DNA of 64,000 nucleotides from Bartonella sp. TP (GTDB taxonomy: Bacteria; Pseudomonadota; Alphaproteobacteria; Rhizobiales; Rhizobiaceae). The stretch is taken from positions 533,366-597,365 of the forward strand of contig NZ_CP129002.1 in assembly GCF_030406085.1 (NCBI RefSeq). The letters run 5' to 3'. The notes beneath the pieces were generated by a model that did no database searches, had not been told where the DNA came from, and saw only the letters and a list, made by a program, of their open reading frames with translations. This document shows, piece after piece, positions 24,856 through 33,408 of this stretch; position 1 is the first letter of the stretch, and each line of letters begins with the position of its first letter. The position numbers and the translations under genes were made by a program.

Positions 24856-26313
24856 TTATCTAGCTCCTGCAGGATTAATCTGTGTTTCAAAGCCACGTAT
24901 ATGTGTCCAGGAAACGCCTGCTGGTATGTTCAAGCGAAAGCGCAAATAGCGCGCCCGCGCGGCCACATGCACCCGCCCAGTATGCCGGGCTGGTTTTCGC
25001 ACCGAAGCCCAGCTTATCGGCATAGTGATTTTTTCGCGCTCGCCAATAGAAATTGTAAAATTATCGCTATCAACAATCGGCCGCACATAATCCATCTTTT
25101 GTAAATTACCAGCCATATCGCTAAATTCCTGGCTTTCAATAGTAGCCGCCATTGCTGGCCCGCTAAAGCTGCACAAGCGCCCAGAAACGTCAATTGCGCC
25201 AAGTACTGGCCGCCCACCCCGCCATTTTGGATCGTCAAGCGAATAGGGCAAATCGTCAATGCTTTTAGAAACCTTATCGAGACCTTCTAAAGTATAGCCA
25301 ATGCTATAAATCGCCATCAGCGCCTTTAGCTCTAGCTCTATACGGCTCCAGCCACATTGCATCCAGTCATACACCAACAATTCGGTAAATACCCCGCTGC
25401 CGCTATAATCTATGGCCCAATATACACGGCTATTATATGGGTCTATCGCTGCTTTGATATTTGTTGCCTCGCTGCTAAAATGGCTAGATATCTTGCTATT
25501 TACCTTGCCATAGCCGATGGGAATTGTGGTGCCGTCGCTGGAGATTTGAAAAAATCCACCCTCATCAACATAAAACAGTGTTTGCCCACGCCCGGCAAGC
25601 GAACCATAAAACTTTAAGCCCTGCCGATCTTGCAATTTGCGAAAGCTGAAAATAATATCGGAACCGGGAATAAACTGACCATAATAAATAGCACTCTCTA
25701 GAAAAATTATCGGATTGCTATCCTCCGAGCTATTTTGCACCCGCCCACCTTGAGGAAAATCCTGATAATCGCAATTGCGCTCACCCGGTTTCCAAAATTC
25801 TGCGTCATTCAACCCGCTCCAATGCACACGATTTGGATGGTCGGGCAGCTGCATTAAACACACAAAATCGCCCCAAATCTTTACCAAGCCAGCGCGTGGT
25901 GGGTTGCCAGCCATATCGCGAAATTTGGTAGAGCGCCCAATTTCAAAAATCTGCGGCTTATCATTCGCATTAACAGCAATGATATAATTGCCAAAAATAG
26001 CAAAATTCCACTGCGCAATCTTAGAAGCAGCATAGGGCCCACTTTCGCGGCTAATATCGCGCCAGCTATTTTCGCCATTATCCATCATAAATAATTTACT
26101 GCCAGTAGCGACAAAAATAATCACCTTGCCCTCGGCATCACGCATCGCCAATGAGCCGTAAATCTCGCCTTTTATTTCTTGGCTAATCGGCTCTAGCGAA
26201 GGCATGGGCGTATAAGAATCAAGCCCCAGCAAAACATTACAAATATTCTCGCTACATTCAGAATTTAAAACAGCATCATCTGGGCAATATGGCGCTATGG
26301 GAATAAAACTCAT
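24856..26313 (-). CDS. P22 gp10-like tail accessory / DNA stabilisation protein
   Basis: A 485-residue all-beta protein that resembles packaged-DNA stabilisation proteins of P22-type phages (gp10), which close the portal after packaging. It begins ALNSECSENI-type region near 17-27, then contains repeated propeller-like strands (IFVATGSKLFMMDNG, IFGNYIIAVNANDKPQIFE, FVCLMQLPDHPNRVHWSGL) and the typical FFQISSDGTTIPIG and YWAIDY blocks. Order after the gp4-like adaptor supports the call. Similarity was judged by eye only. Confidence 0.65.
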   Translation of the reverse strand: MSFIPIAPYCPDDAVLNSECSENICNVLLGLDSYTPMPSLEPISQEIKGEIYGSLAMRDAEGKVIIFVATGSKLFMMDNGENSWRDISRESGPYAASKIAQWNFAIFGNYIIAVNANDKPQIFEIGRSTKFRDMAGNPPRAGLVKIWGDFVCLMQLPDHPNRVHWSGLNDAEFWKPGERNCDYQDFPQGGRVQNSSEDSNPIIFLESAIYYGQFIPGSDIIFSFRKLQDRQGLKFYGSLAGRGQTLFYVDEGGFFQISSDGTTIPIGYGKVNSKISSHFSSEATNIKAAIDPYNSRVYWAIDYSGSGVFTELLVYDWMQCGWSRIELELKALMAIYSIGYTLEGLDKVSKSIDDLPYSLDDPKWRGGRPVLGAIDVSGRLCSFSGPAMAATIESQEFSDMAGNLQKMDYVRPIVDSDNFTISIGEREKITMPISWASVRKPARHTGRVHVAARARYLRFRLNIPAGVSWTHIRGFETQINPAGAR

Positions 26314-26329
26314 AAATCACCCCTTTCCA

Positions 26330-26944
26330 TTAAAAATTGGTGGCCACAATGCGCCCCAAGCCAGAGCTGCGTGATTGCTGTGTTTGAAACAAGGCCAGCT
26401 GTTCGCTATAATTGCGCAAGGCAGCCTGGGCAGATTGTGGATTATTTAGAAAATTCTGATATAAATCAAATAGAGCCCGCGCTTTTATCAAATCAAAAGC
26501 CTGGTCAAAAAATTGCTCGGCACTATAGCCCACATAATTCACCACCACACTCATATCATTGCCAGCAAATAGCGGCTTTATGCCCAATTGCCCACTAAAA
26601 TAAGTATAATAATAGGGTCGATTTCCTGGCTCGCGGCGCAGCCCCAAAAACTCATCTATATGCAAAGCCTGCAAAGCGCAGCCAGCTGGCTTTAGCACAA
26701 CGTCAGAAATCTGCGCCATACTGTCAATCGGCACATCATACCAGGCGCATAGCGGCTTAATGGCAATATTCAGGCTAGTTTCCAACCCGGCATAATTTGG
26801 CACCAGCTTGCGGCAAAAGCCAAAGGCCTCTTGTATCGCCTGCAAAATAGGCGCGTCATATTCATCACCCGCCACATCTAGAGCTTGGCGCAATTGCTGC
26901 TGCAGCGGTTTTAATATCTCCGCTTTTAGTATTATTTGCTGCAT
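26330..26944 (-). CDS. Head-tail adaptor, P22 gp4-like
   Basis: A 204-residue protein with an N-terminal helical region (LKPLQQQLRQALDVAGDEYDAPILQAIQEAFGFCRK), a short central beta section (YYYTYFSGQLGIKPLF) and a helical C-terminus (QFFDQAFDLIKARALFDLYQNF). This pattern fits phage adaptor proteins that dock under the portal ring. The start at 26944 follows the upstream stop by one base; an ATG at 26998 is possible but lies inside the preceding gene. Placed between coat/acidic protein and gp10-like gene, as gp4 is in P22. Confidence 0.6.
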   Translation of the reverse strand: MQQIILKAEILKPLQQQLRQALDVAGDEYDAPILQAIQEAFGFCRKLVPNYAGLETSLNIAIKPLCAWYDVPIDSMAQISDVVLKPAGCALQALHIDEFLGLRREPGNRPYYYTYFSGQLGIKPLFAGNDMSVVVNYVGYSAEQFFDQAFDLIKARALFDLYQNFLNNPQSAQAALRNYSEQLALFQTQQSRSSGLGRIVATNF

Positions 26945-26945
26945 T

Positions 26946-27485
26946 TTATCGCCCCATAATGCGTTTAAACTCATCCTTGTTTTGCCAATACCAAGCATCG
27001 AATTCTTCTTGCGGCAATGCGGCCAAGCTTTCTATATTCATAGGGGAAACACCAGCCCCGCCAGCACTCAGAGTTAGGCTTTTTGCAGCCGAGCGAGTTT
27101 TGCTCTTTTGCTCATAGTCCGCGGCCATATTTGCCGCCTGGCCATAGCCTTGGGTTTTGGCCATATTATACATAAACTCGGCCGGGCTTACCCCCGCCTG
27201 TGCAGCTTGGGTTAGCACTTGCAAAGCTTCATTTTCAAGATGTGCCGCACGTGCCGCCGGGTCGCTAAGCCTTTTGTCTATTGCTCCATAGGCTGCCAAT
27301 TGCGCGTCGCGCCGGGCTAATAAATAGCCAAAGGCCTCGGCAAAATCTGGCACTTTGCTTTTATATTCCTGTACATCATGCTCAAAATTCTGCCATAAGC
27401 TATCCGCATCATTCTGCGGCTGAGCAGCCTGGCTTTCTGATTCTGGCGCAGTTTCAGAAATGTTGGTTTCTTCTATTTCCGTCAT
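26946..27485 (-). CDS. Acidic helical phage protein, candidate scaffold
   Basis: A 179-residue acidic protein: an N-terminal disordered segment rich in Glu, Ser and Thr (about 1-25), then helices through ARAAHLENEALQVLTQAAQAG, ending FDAWYWQNKDEFKRIMGR. A charged helical C-terminus is typical of capsid scaffolds, but scaffolds usually precede the coat gene, whereas this one follows it. It is separated from coat by an intrinsic terminator, so it is likely made in smaller amounts. TAGGAG precedes the start. Function not certain. Confidence 0.55.
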   Translation of the reverse strand: MTEIEETNISETAPESESQAAQPQNDADSLWQNFEHDVQEYKSKVPDFAEAFGYLLARRDAQLAAYGAIDKRLSDPAARAAHLENEALQVLTQAAQAGVSPAEFMYNMAKTQGYGQAANMAADYEQKSKTRSAAKSLTLSAGGAGVSPMNIESLAALPQEEFDAWYWQNKDEFKRIMGR

Positions 27486-27497
27486 GTTAGCTCCTAT

Positions 27498-27524
27498 AAA
27501 AAAGGGGGGCCAACACGGCCCCCC
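27498..27524 (-). terminator. Intrinsic terminator just after the coat gene
   Basis: On the minus strand, an 8-bp all-GC stem (27517-27524 with 27504-27511) with a GTGTT loop, followed by six T (27498-27503). It starts 13 bases after the coat stop and lies before the ribosome-binding site of the next phage gene. It should reduce transcription of downstream tail and lysis genes relative to coat. Confidence 0.88.
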
Positions 27525-27536
27525 CAGGGTTTAAAA

Positions 27537-28670
27537 TTATTTAGGGTTTTTAGCTGCTGTTTTGGGGGTCGTTTTCCAAGTAGGTGCCGCATAGCTAGAC
27601 ACTACTATGGTTGCAAAATCCTGTGTGTTAAACACGGTTTTCTTAAAGCCAAAAATAGTTTTTACCGCAACACCAAGCTCACGACCATAGTCAAATAGCT
27701 CCTCGCGTAGGCTATAGCGCTCGCCACCGCGGTTTTTGCCAAAAGCAATAACCCCAGCTTGTGCGCCAAGTAGCACCGCACGGCGCACCTTGGGCAGGGC
27801 AGTACCATTAGCCGCTATGCCAGGCATAACATGGTCTGCCTCGCGCAGGATCACGCCATTATACATGCCTAGCGAACCGTTAAAGATTGGGTTTTTACTA
27901 CGCGAGCCATTATAGGCAGATTTTTGAATATCCAACCATTGCCCTGTATTTGTATTGGTACGCAATGCCGTTACCTGAGTGGGATGCAAATACATTACGT
28001 AGAGATTCTCGCCATCTATTTTTATCGGGCGTATTTTCGGGCTTGCCAATTTTGCGCATTCCACCGCCTTATCTATCAAGCTCAGGTCGAATTTGTCTTT
28101 TTCAACCAACTCCGCCTCTGTTGCCTTGTCGCCAGCGCAAATCAGGCGCCCGGCACTTGGGGCACTGGGCTTATTAAACCCCGTATATAGCGTTTGGCTT
28201 AGGTCAAAACTCGTACCTTCATAATCTAATTTTGCAGCATTATAACCACATAAATGAATAAAAGCACTAATAGACAAACGTTCGCTATACCAGTCGGCCA
28301 AGCCCGCATTTGCTTCTTCTCGCAGGTTAAAGGCCACTCTTTGTGCATCTATCGTACCTTCATTCTGTACCAGCACAGCATGCGCAAGCTCATTTAGCAT
28401 CACGGCATCGCTATACACAGAAAGCGCTTCTTCTTGCCCCTCTAGTTTTGCCCCCTCGCTAACGCCAGCGCCAACTAAATGCTTGCGCAGGCCAAAGGTA
28501 ATTTTGTCCCCAGCTGTTTTGGCTGTTTCTTCTTTTAATTGTATTATACTATTTGTATCAGTACCGATAAGAGACGCGATAGCAGTTGCTTTAGAAACCT
28601 CACTAGCCAATTGCTTAGACCAAGTTTTTACGGCAAAATCGCTATTCACGGCAAATTTTGTTACAGACAT
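27537..28670 (-). CDS. Major capsid protein, N4-gp56 family
   Basis: Major coat protein of the particle, 377 residues. It follows the N4-gp56/P22-type coat pattern: GDKITFGLRKHLVGAGVSEGAKLEGQEEAL near residue 60-85, AVLVQNEGTIDAQRVAFNLREEANAGLADWYSERL near 115-150, NLYVMYLHPTQVTAL, and the late GAQAGVIAFGKNRGGERY with FDYGRELGVAVKTIFGFKKT. The start at 28670 (MSVTKFAVNSD) is preferred because GGAG lies about 9 bases upstream; an ATG at 28685 would contain it. Flanked by RNA hairpins upstream and a terminator downstream. Confidence 0.85.
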   Translation of the reverse strand: MSVTKFAVNSDFAVKTWSKQLASEVSKATAIASLIGTDTNSIIQLKEETAKTAGDKITFGLRKHLVGAGVSEGAKLEGQEEALSVYSDAVMLNELAHAVLVQNEGTIDAQRVAFNLREEANAGLADWYSERLSISAFIHLCGYNAAKLDYEGTSFDLSQTLYTGFNKPSAPSAGRLICAGDKATEAELVEKDKFDLSLIDKAVECAKLASPKIRPIKIDGENLYVMYLHPTQVTALRTNTNTGQWLDIQKSAYNGSRSKNPIFNGSLGMYNGVILREADHVMPGIAANGTALPKVRRAVLLGAQAGVIAFGKNRGGERYSLREELFDYGRELGVAVKTIFGFKKTVFNTQDFATIVVSSYAAPTWKTTPKTAAKNPK

Positions 28671-28750
28671 ACTGTCTCTCTCCATAATATTGAATTTTTT
28701 GTGATGCTCGTTTTAAATTTTCATGTTGCCTACCAGCTCAGCACAACATG

Positions 28751-28825
28751 AAGGCAAAAGGCACAGCCCAGCCATGCCCTTTGCCTTGTAGCTTCTAGCC
28801 CCGCATTGGCCAGAGCAGAAGCTAC
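28751..28825 (-). promoter_or_regulatory. Two stem-loops before the coat gene
   Basis: The only long gap in the phage operon (28671-28836) holds two hairpins: a 9-bp perfect stem 28788-28796/28817-28825 and a 13-bp stem with one mismatch, 28751-28763/28775-28787. They abut each other and have no T tract on the minus strand, so they look like mRNA processing or stabilising elements rather than terminators. Confidence 0.6.
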
Positions 28826-28836
28826 TAGAGCCAGGC

Positions 28837-30492
28837 TTATTTATGCGGTAGATTTACACTAGCTTCTGCCGACCATTTTTCTATCAATGATGCTGGCAAT
28901 GGCGTATATTTCAACATTTCTAGCCCCATTTGCGGCGTTAAATATGGGGCTATCATCGGCAAGATTTGCTGCAATATCGCAAAAGTGCGCTCTTTTTCAT
29001 TCGCTGTGGTTGGGGCGTCATCCACAATCACATCATATTCACGCTGTGCACAAACTGCACGCGTTAATGGCACATATTGCTGATTCTCCTCGCCAATAAT
29101 TCTAACCATGCGGCCATCGCTTAAATAATTTTGCAATAAATGCAGCACCAACATTGCTTGTCTTTTGCGATATTTCTTTAAGCTATTAAAAATATAGGCC
29201 AATAAATTTAAGCTAGATTGGCGACGCTGATTTTCTAAAATACCCGGTTGGTTCACTTCTCTGGTGCCAATAAATTCTGGCGACAGACCGGTTACCTGCA
29301 TTATAGCATTTTTACTTTCTTCAAAAAGCTGAAAAAACCCAGAGGGAAATTGTGCAGCTGGCTTGGGCTGAATACGCGGCGCCGTAGCAGACAAAGCCCC
29401 ATTGCGCAGCCAAGTTATCTGATCGGCCCGGGCAAAGCTTTCTTCGGCCTGGGCGTCGTCGTCAAAAGCGCCGCGCTCTGCCAAAAGCCCCCCCTTGGCT
29501 TGACTATTCAACACATGCATAACTTGGCTAAAGAATTTATTTGCCCAGCGTTGCGGGTCTTTAGTTGGCCGCACCAAGCCATAAAATTGCCGCTCTGCCC
29601 GGTTGTAATAGCCGGTAATACATTCCCAGCCCAATTGATTATGCGGGACTAAAGGCGAATCTGGGTCGCCCAATAATTCTGCACCCAAAAAAGCCCGTTT
29701 AACGATACGCTGGCGAAATCTGTGATGCGGCAAATTTGGAAAATCCTGCAACAGCTCTGCCAATTTCTCAGCACTATAAACGCGCTTTTCGCCCGTGATA
29801 ATATCTGGTGCCTGAAAAGCCTCTTGATATTCAAACCAACGCGCCTCAACTATCGTTACCATATCACCGCTCTTCGCCGCGCCTGGGGCTCGGCGGGCCC
29901 ATGCAGCATCTAGCTGCGCCTCGTCAATATCTGGAAACATCTCGCGCAGCTGGTCTATCGGCTTTTCGTCAACATACCACATGCGAGTTGCATCGGTTAA
30001 ATTGCTCTTTGTTGCATTGCAGTCCCATGCCATTTTAAAAGGGTCCAAACGCTGCATCATCGGCACACCATCCGCGCTATTGTCAAAATCCAAGCCAGTG
30101 TCTACCCAGCCCATGCCAGCAATTACTGTATCGGCAAACGCCTCTGATTCTTCGTCTACCGCATTTGCTGTATAGCGAAACCACTCCCCCAATCCGGTTA
30201 GCATATCGTCGGCCTTCGCTTCGCCTAAATTACGTGGAATAAACCGCACCTGGCGCCGATTATTAATCTCTGCGCCTATCACCGCATTTACCAGTGGCGC
30301 AATACGGTTAAAAGTCATTACCGGGCGGCGATTTCGCTGCAAAACCAGGCGATCTTCAGCACTCCATTGCTCACCATTATAAAACTCATAATCTTCGCGC
30401 GCTTTTTGCCGCCAGGCCAGCGCCCATTTTATATCTCGCTCATACCAGCTTTTTAGCTTTAAAAATAAAGCTTGCTTGTCTTCTTCAATCAT
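28837..30492 (-). CDS. Phage portal protein, P22 gp1-like
   Basis: Dodecameric portal through which DNA enters and leaves the head; 551 residues. The N-terminus (WYERDIKWALAWRQKAREDYEFYNGEQWS) and NRRPVMTFNRIAPLVNAVIGAEINNRRQVRFIPR are characteristic of P22-like portals, as is QVTGLSPEFIGTREVNQPGILENQRRQS in the second half. Begins 15 bases after the large terminase, in the canonical terminase-portal-coat order. Frame intact throughout. Confidence 0.9.
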   Translation of the reverse strand: MIEEDKQALFLKLKSWYERDIKWALAWRQKAREDYEFYNGEQWSAEDRLVLQRNRRPVMTFNRIAPLVNAVIGAEINNRRQVRFIPRNLGEAKADDMLTGLGEWFRYTANAVDEESEAFADTVIAGMGWVDTGLDFDNSADGVPMMQRLDPFKMAWDCNATKSNLTDATRMWYVDEKPIDQLREMFPDIDEAQLDAAWARRAPGAAKSGDMVTIVEARWFEYQEAFQAPDIITGEKRVYSAEKLAELLQDFPNLPHHRFRQRIVKRAFLGAELLGDPDSPLVPHNQLGWECITGYYNRAERQFYGLVRPTKDPQRWANKFFSQVMHVLNSQAKGGLLAERGAFDDDAQAEESFARADQITWLRNGALSATAPRIQPKPAAQFPSGFFQLFEESKNAIMQVTGLSPEFIGTREVNQPGILENQRRQSSLNLLAYIFNSLKKYRKRQAMLVLHLLQNYLSDGRMVRIIGEENQQYVPLTRAVCAQREYDVIVDDAPTTANEKERTFAILQQILPMIAPYLTPQMGLEMLKYTPLPASLIEKWSAEASVNLPHK

Positions 30493-30507
30493 ATTTTTCC
30501 CTTTTAA

Positions 30508-31854
30508 CTATTCGCTCATCCAACTAGACGCCACATCGCTAGCGCTATAAGCTGCCCGCTTTGTTCGGCGCAGTGCCGAGCCGGGCTCAAAATTTATACA
30601 CATCAGACCAAAAGCATCAGCAGCATGGCTCGACCAGTCATGCTCTGGGCCTAGCCCAATACCACGCTCGGCATCACGCTTTTCGTGATACCATTGCAGC
30701 GCCTCTAGGCCTAATTTTGTTGTTGCTTCATTAAACCAAATATTGCCAAATAGCCGCCTTACTGCCTCTATCCGCGCCATTGCTGCGCCAGCTCCCTGAT
30801 TCGGCACTATCTCTACGGCAAAGCCAGCTTGGCTCAGCGCACTTTCGAAGCTAACATTATACACGCGGTCAAAAGTACGGCCATCATGCGGCAGAATTAC
30901 TAACGCATTGCCATAGCCCTTGGCGCGCAGCCAATTAACATGCGCAGACAGCGGCTGCCCCTGTGCTTCGTAATAGTCTAATACTCTTATTTCACCATTG
31001 ATAAATTGGGCAATCCAAATTGCCGTAGCGTCGGCTTTTGAGCCGCTACCGCCAATATCCCAAAAACTGCGATACATCATTAGCGGGTCCGCAGCAATAG
31101 CACCAATCCGCTGCTCTTCATAAGCTGTAGTAATAGAGCTAGCAAAATACGCCCCTTCGAAAGCGGTTTGAAAAGCGCCCTCCCAAATATGCTGGTAATA
31201 TTGCGGGCGTAGTTTTTTATCGCGCAATCTTTCATTATTCAATATTTTTGGAAACCAGGGATTATCGCGCCAATTAATCTGCGCCAACCGCAGCATGGGG
31301 TCGGCAGCACCAATTTCTCTAAATCGCTTATGCACCGCACTATGCGAAGATTGCGGATTCCAGCTTAGCCAAATTTCAGAATCTTCCTCGCGCACGGTGG
31401 GTATTATTTGCATAAAAGCTTCTTCGCTTACCGTTTCTGCTTCATCTACCCAAAAAATATGAATATTAGCCATAGATTTTATAGAGCTCAAATTGCGATT
31501 AAGCCCAATGAAATTAAAAGCTATGGCCCCATCTTTTGTTCTTATATGCCGCTCGCCAATATCAAAATGCGCTTGTAGCCAAGGGCGATTTTCAATAACC
31601 CCGCGAATTTCTGCCCGCAATGAATCACTAAGCGAATTCATATATTCACGGGCACAAACTATCAGCCCCTTTTTACCCGCCTTGCTTAGCTGATAAGCTC
31701 GCAGCACAGACATAATAGCGAAAGAACGCGTTTTGCCAGAGCCACGCCCGCCAAAAGCAGCACGATACCTCGCTGGTCCGCTAAATAGCTCTACCAGCTT
31801 TGCTGGCAGCTCTATTTGCACTGCTTCATTTTTCTGTATTTTATTTGCTTTCAT
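30508..31854 (-). CDS. Phage terminase large subunit
   Basis: DNA-packaging motor, 448 residues. The ATPase domain has Walker A GGRGSGKT at residues 35-42 and Walker B IFWVDEAET (Asp137, Glu138); the C-terminal RNase H-like nuclease domain has FWDIGGSGSKADATAI, ILPHDGR and HDWSSHAADAF supplying acidic ligands. The motifs are intact, so packaging ability is plausible. The start at 31854 lies 10 bases after the small-subunit stop; an in-frame ATG at 31902 would overlap it deeply. Family resembles PBSX/Terminase_3 types. Confidence 0.92.
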   Translation of the reverse strand: MKANKIQKNEAVQIELPAKLVELFSGPARYRAAFGGRGSGKTRSFAIMSVLRAYQLSKAGKKGLIVCAREYMNSLSDSLRAEIRGVIENRPWLQAHFDIGERHIRTKDGAIAFNFIGLNRNLSSIKSMANIHIFWVDEAETVSEEAFMQIIPTVREEDSEIWLSWNPQSSHSAVHKRFREIGAADPMLRLAQINWRDNPWFPKILNNERLRDKKLRPQYYQHIWEGAFQTAFEGAYFASSITTAYEEQRIGAIAADPLMMYRSFWDIGGSGSKADATAIWIAQFINGEIRVLDYYEAQGQPLSAHVNWLRAKGYGNALVILPHDGRTFDRVYNVSFESALSQAGFAVEIVPNQGAGAAMARIEAVRRLFGNIWFNEATTKLGLEALQWYHEKRDAERGIGLGPEHDWSSHAADAFGLMCINFEPGSALRRTKRAAYSASDVASSWMSE

Positions 31855-31861
31855 TGTGAAT

Positions 31862-32128
31862 TTACTCGCCCTCTTCCTGCTCTTTAGGCGCTGAGGCAAC
31901 AAGCTCGATTCTAGTGATAGTGCTAGCTTCTTTTGCCAATTCTTCTGACTCTGGCAAAGCTACTTTTAGCAATAATGCCATAAAGGCATTGGGTTTTTTT
32001 AATGCTTGATGTTGCAGATAAGAAACCAAGCCTTCTTCACCAAATTCTTCGCCGGCAAGCGCAGCGGCCTTGCCTACAGATTTGCGCAGTCGCGCAAAAT
32101 CTAGCTGTTTTTGCGTCTTTCTAGCCAT
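31862..32128 (-). CDS. Putative terminase small subunit
   Basis: An 88-residue protein directly upstream of the large terminase, the position of the DNA-recognition subunit. It starts with a basic helix (MARKTQKQLDFARLRKSVGKAA), has a helical middle (EGLVSYLQHQALKKPNAFMALLLKVAL) and an acidic tail. It has no evident helix-turn-helix, and is shorter than most small subunits (about 150), so specific DNA recognition could be lost; the assignment is positional. Confidence 0.6.
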   Translation of the reverse strand: MARKTQKQLDFARLRKSVGKAAALAGEEFGEEGLVSYLQHQALKKPNAFMALLLKVALPESEELAKEASTITRIELVASAPKEQEEGE

Positions 32129-32158
32129 TAAACACCGTAATATTTTAAGAATTTTAAA

Positions 32159-32617
32159 TTATAATAAACGCGCTATTACCAGTACAGCCCAGCTTAAACT
32201 CACCGAGCTAAACCAATATAAGCTGCTCAGACCCCAAGAAATAAACATAGGCCAGCTAAAAACATGCAAAATCCTATATTTACCCAGCAGTAACATAGCG
32301 CAAAGTAGCAGCCACATATAAGCAGCCGCTAATAATAAATGCTTTAATTGAACAAAAGCGCCAGCAAGTTGGCGTGCAAAAATAAACAAGCCTAAGCAAG
32401 CCGCAATGGGCAGCATAACTAGATATTGCTCTATATACATATTCGACAAATGAAATTTATATAAAAAAGCCAACAAGGCGCCAATTGAAACCCCGCCAAA
32501 CTGCAAGCCAGCAATATGGTAAAACACAAAATTATGCAAAACTAAAAATAAAAGCTCAAAGCAAGGCTCAAGAAAGACAAAGCCCAATGCCGATTTATAT
32601 CTATAGGGCAACCACAA
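32159..32617 (-). CDS. Polytopic membrane protein at the head of the phage operon
   Basis: A 152-residue protein with about four hydrophobic segments (FLEPCFELLFLVLHNFVFYHIAG, YLVMLPIAACLGLFIFA, LLLAAAYMWLLLCAMLLL, WGLSSLYWFSSVSLSWAVLVIA). No family was recognised. The first codon used is TTG; the true start is uncertain. It is the promoter-proximal gene, 30 bases before the small terminase, and could be cargo of the element or a host gene; a role in particle release or exclusion would be a guess. Confidence 0.5.
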   Translation of the reverse strand: MWLPYRYKSALGFVFLEPCFELLFLVLHNFVFYHIAGLQFGGVSIGALLAFLYKFHLSNMYIEQYLVMLPIAACLGLFIFARQLAGAFVQLKHLLLAAAYMWLLLCAMLLLGKYRILHVFSWPMFISWGLSSLYWFSSVSLSWAVLVIARLL

Positions 32618-32647
32618 GCGCTAAAATCCAATCTAAGATTAGCTGTC

Positions 32648-32676
32648 ATTTAATTATATTTGTTTGTCATTGTCAA
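32648..32676 (-). promoter_or_regulatory. Sigma-70 type promoter candidate for the phage operon
   Basis: On the minus strand, a perfect TTGACA (32671-32676), 17-base spacer and TTAAAT (32648-32653) lie about 30 bases before the first phage-operon gene. On the plus strand TTGTCA (32670-32675), 17 bases and CATAAA (32693-32698) could serve nth; the two -35 boxes overlap almost completely, so the promoters are probably in competition. Confidence 0.5.
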
Positions 32677-32736
32677 TCAAAATGAAATATGCCATAAAAT
32701 AGCTATTTATTTCAGTAGGTTAGACGAAATTATATT

Positions 32737-33408
32737 ATGACAAATCACAACAAAACACCCCTTAGCCAGGCCCAGATTTTAGAAATTTTTCAGCGCTTTG
32801 AGCAACATAATCCAAACCCCCAAGGCGAGCTAGATTACACCAATAACTTTACGCTATTAATAGCCGTGTTGCTTTCGGCACAAGCTACCGATAAAAGCGT
32901 GAATCAAGCCACAAAAGCGCTATTCGCAAAGGCCGATAATGCACAAGCCATGGCGCAGCTCAAGCTAAGCGAGTTAGAAAATTACATAAAAACCATTGGT
33001 CTATGGCGCAGCAAAGCCAGCAATATTGCTGCCCTGTGCCAGCAACTACTGCAAAAGCACAACGGCATCGTGCCGTCTAGCTTCGAAGAATTAGTGCAAT
33101 TACCTGGTGTAGGCCGCAAAACCGCAAATGTAGTGCTCAACACAGCCTTCAACCAGCCCACCATCGCCGTCGACACCCATATATTTCGCCTTAGCAATAG
33201 GCTAAAGCTTGCACCAGCACCCACCCCAATTGGCGTAGAGCAAAAGCTTGCCCAAATTATTCCCAAACAATATATAAAAAATAGCCATCTATGGCTAATT
33301 CTACATGGCCGCTATATCTGCAAAGCACGCAAAGCCCTATGCGAGCAATGTTTCCTTGCTGATTTATGCCCAGCAGATTGCAATCAATCATCCATCTTTA
33401 AGGCTTGA
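32737..33408 (+). CDS. nth: Endonuclease III
   Basis: Base-excision repair glycosylase/AP lyase for oxidised pyrimidines. 223 residues. The helix-hairpin-helix [14 protein letters not shown] (catalytic Lys near 122) and the acid [13 protein letters not shown] (Asp near 140) are intact. The C-terminal 4Fe-4S cluster motif C-x6-C-x2-C-x5-C ([17 protein letters not shown]) is complete. Its last 25 bases overlap the 3' end of lepA convergently. Divergent from the phage operon. Confidence 0.97.
   Translation: MTNHNKTPLSQAQILEIFQRFEQHNPNPQGELDYTNNFTLLIAVLLSAQATDKSVNQATKALFAKADNAQAMAQLKLSELENYIKTIGLWRSKASNIAALCQQLLQKHNGIVPSSFEELVQLPGVGRKTANVVLNTAFNQPTIAVDTHIFRLSNRLKLAPAPTPIGVEQKLAQIIPKQYIKNSHLWLILHGRYICKARKALCEQCFLADLCPADCNQSSIFKA

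Larger units (their letters stand above)
19679..32617 (-). mobile_element. Podovirus-type phage or GTA-like packaging, structural and lysis cassette
   Basis: Nineteen phage-style genes, all on the minus strand and tightly spaced, in the order: membrane protein, small and large terminase, portal, N4-gp56-like coat, acidic helical protein, head-tail adaptor, P22 gp10-like protein, GNAT-like protein, virion protein, two collar-domain fibres, small helical protein, lysozyme, Rz, Rz1, holin-like protein, HTH protein. All frames look intact. No integrase, recombinase, repressor, excisionase or tail-tape gene is present, and no flanking direct repeat was found. A single promoter candidate precedes it at 32648-32676. 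It is either a trimmed prophage or a domesticated particle-producing element. Confidence 0.85.

Noticed and set aside
19675..32640. Attachment-site direct repeats at the ends of the phage cassette
   Set aside because: Only a 7-base CAATCTA match was found at the two ends, expected by chance; no tRNA gene is adjacent.
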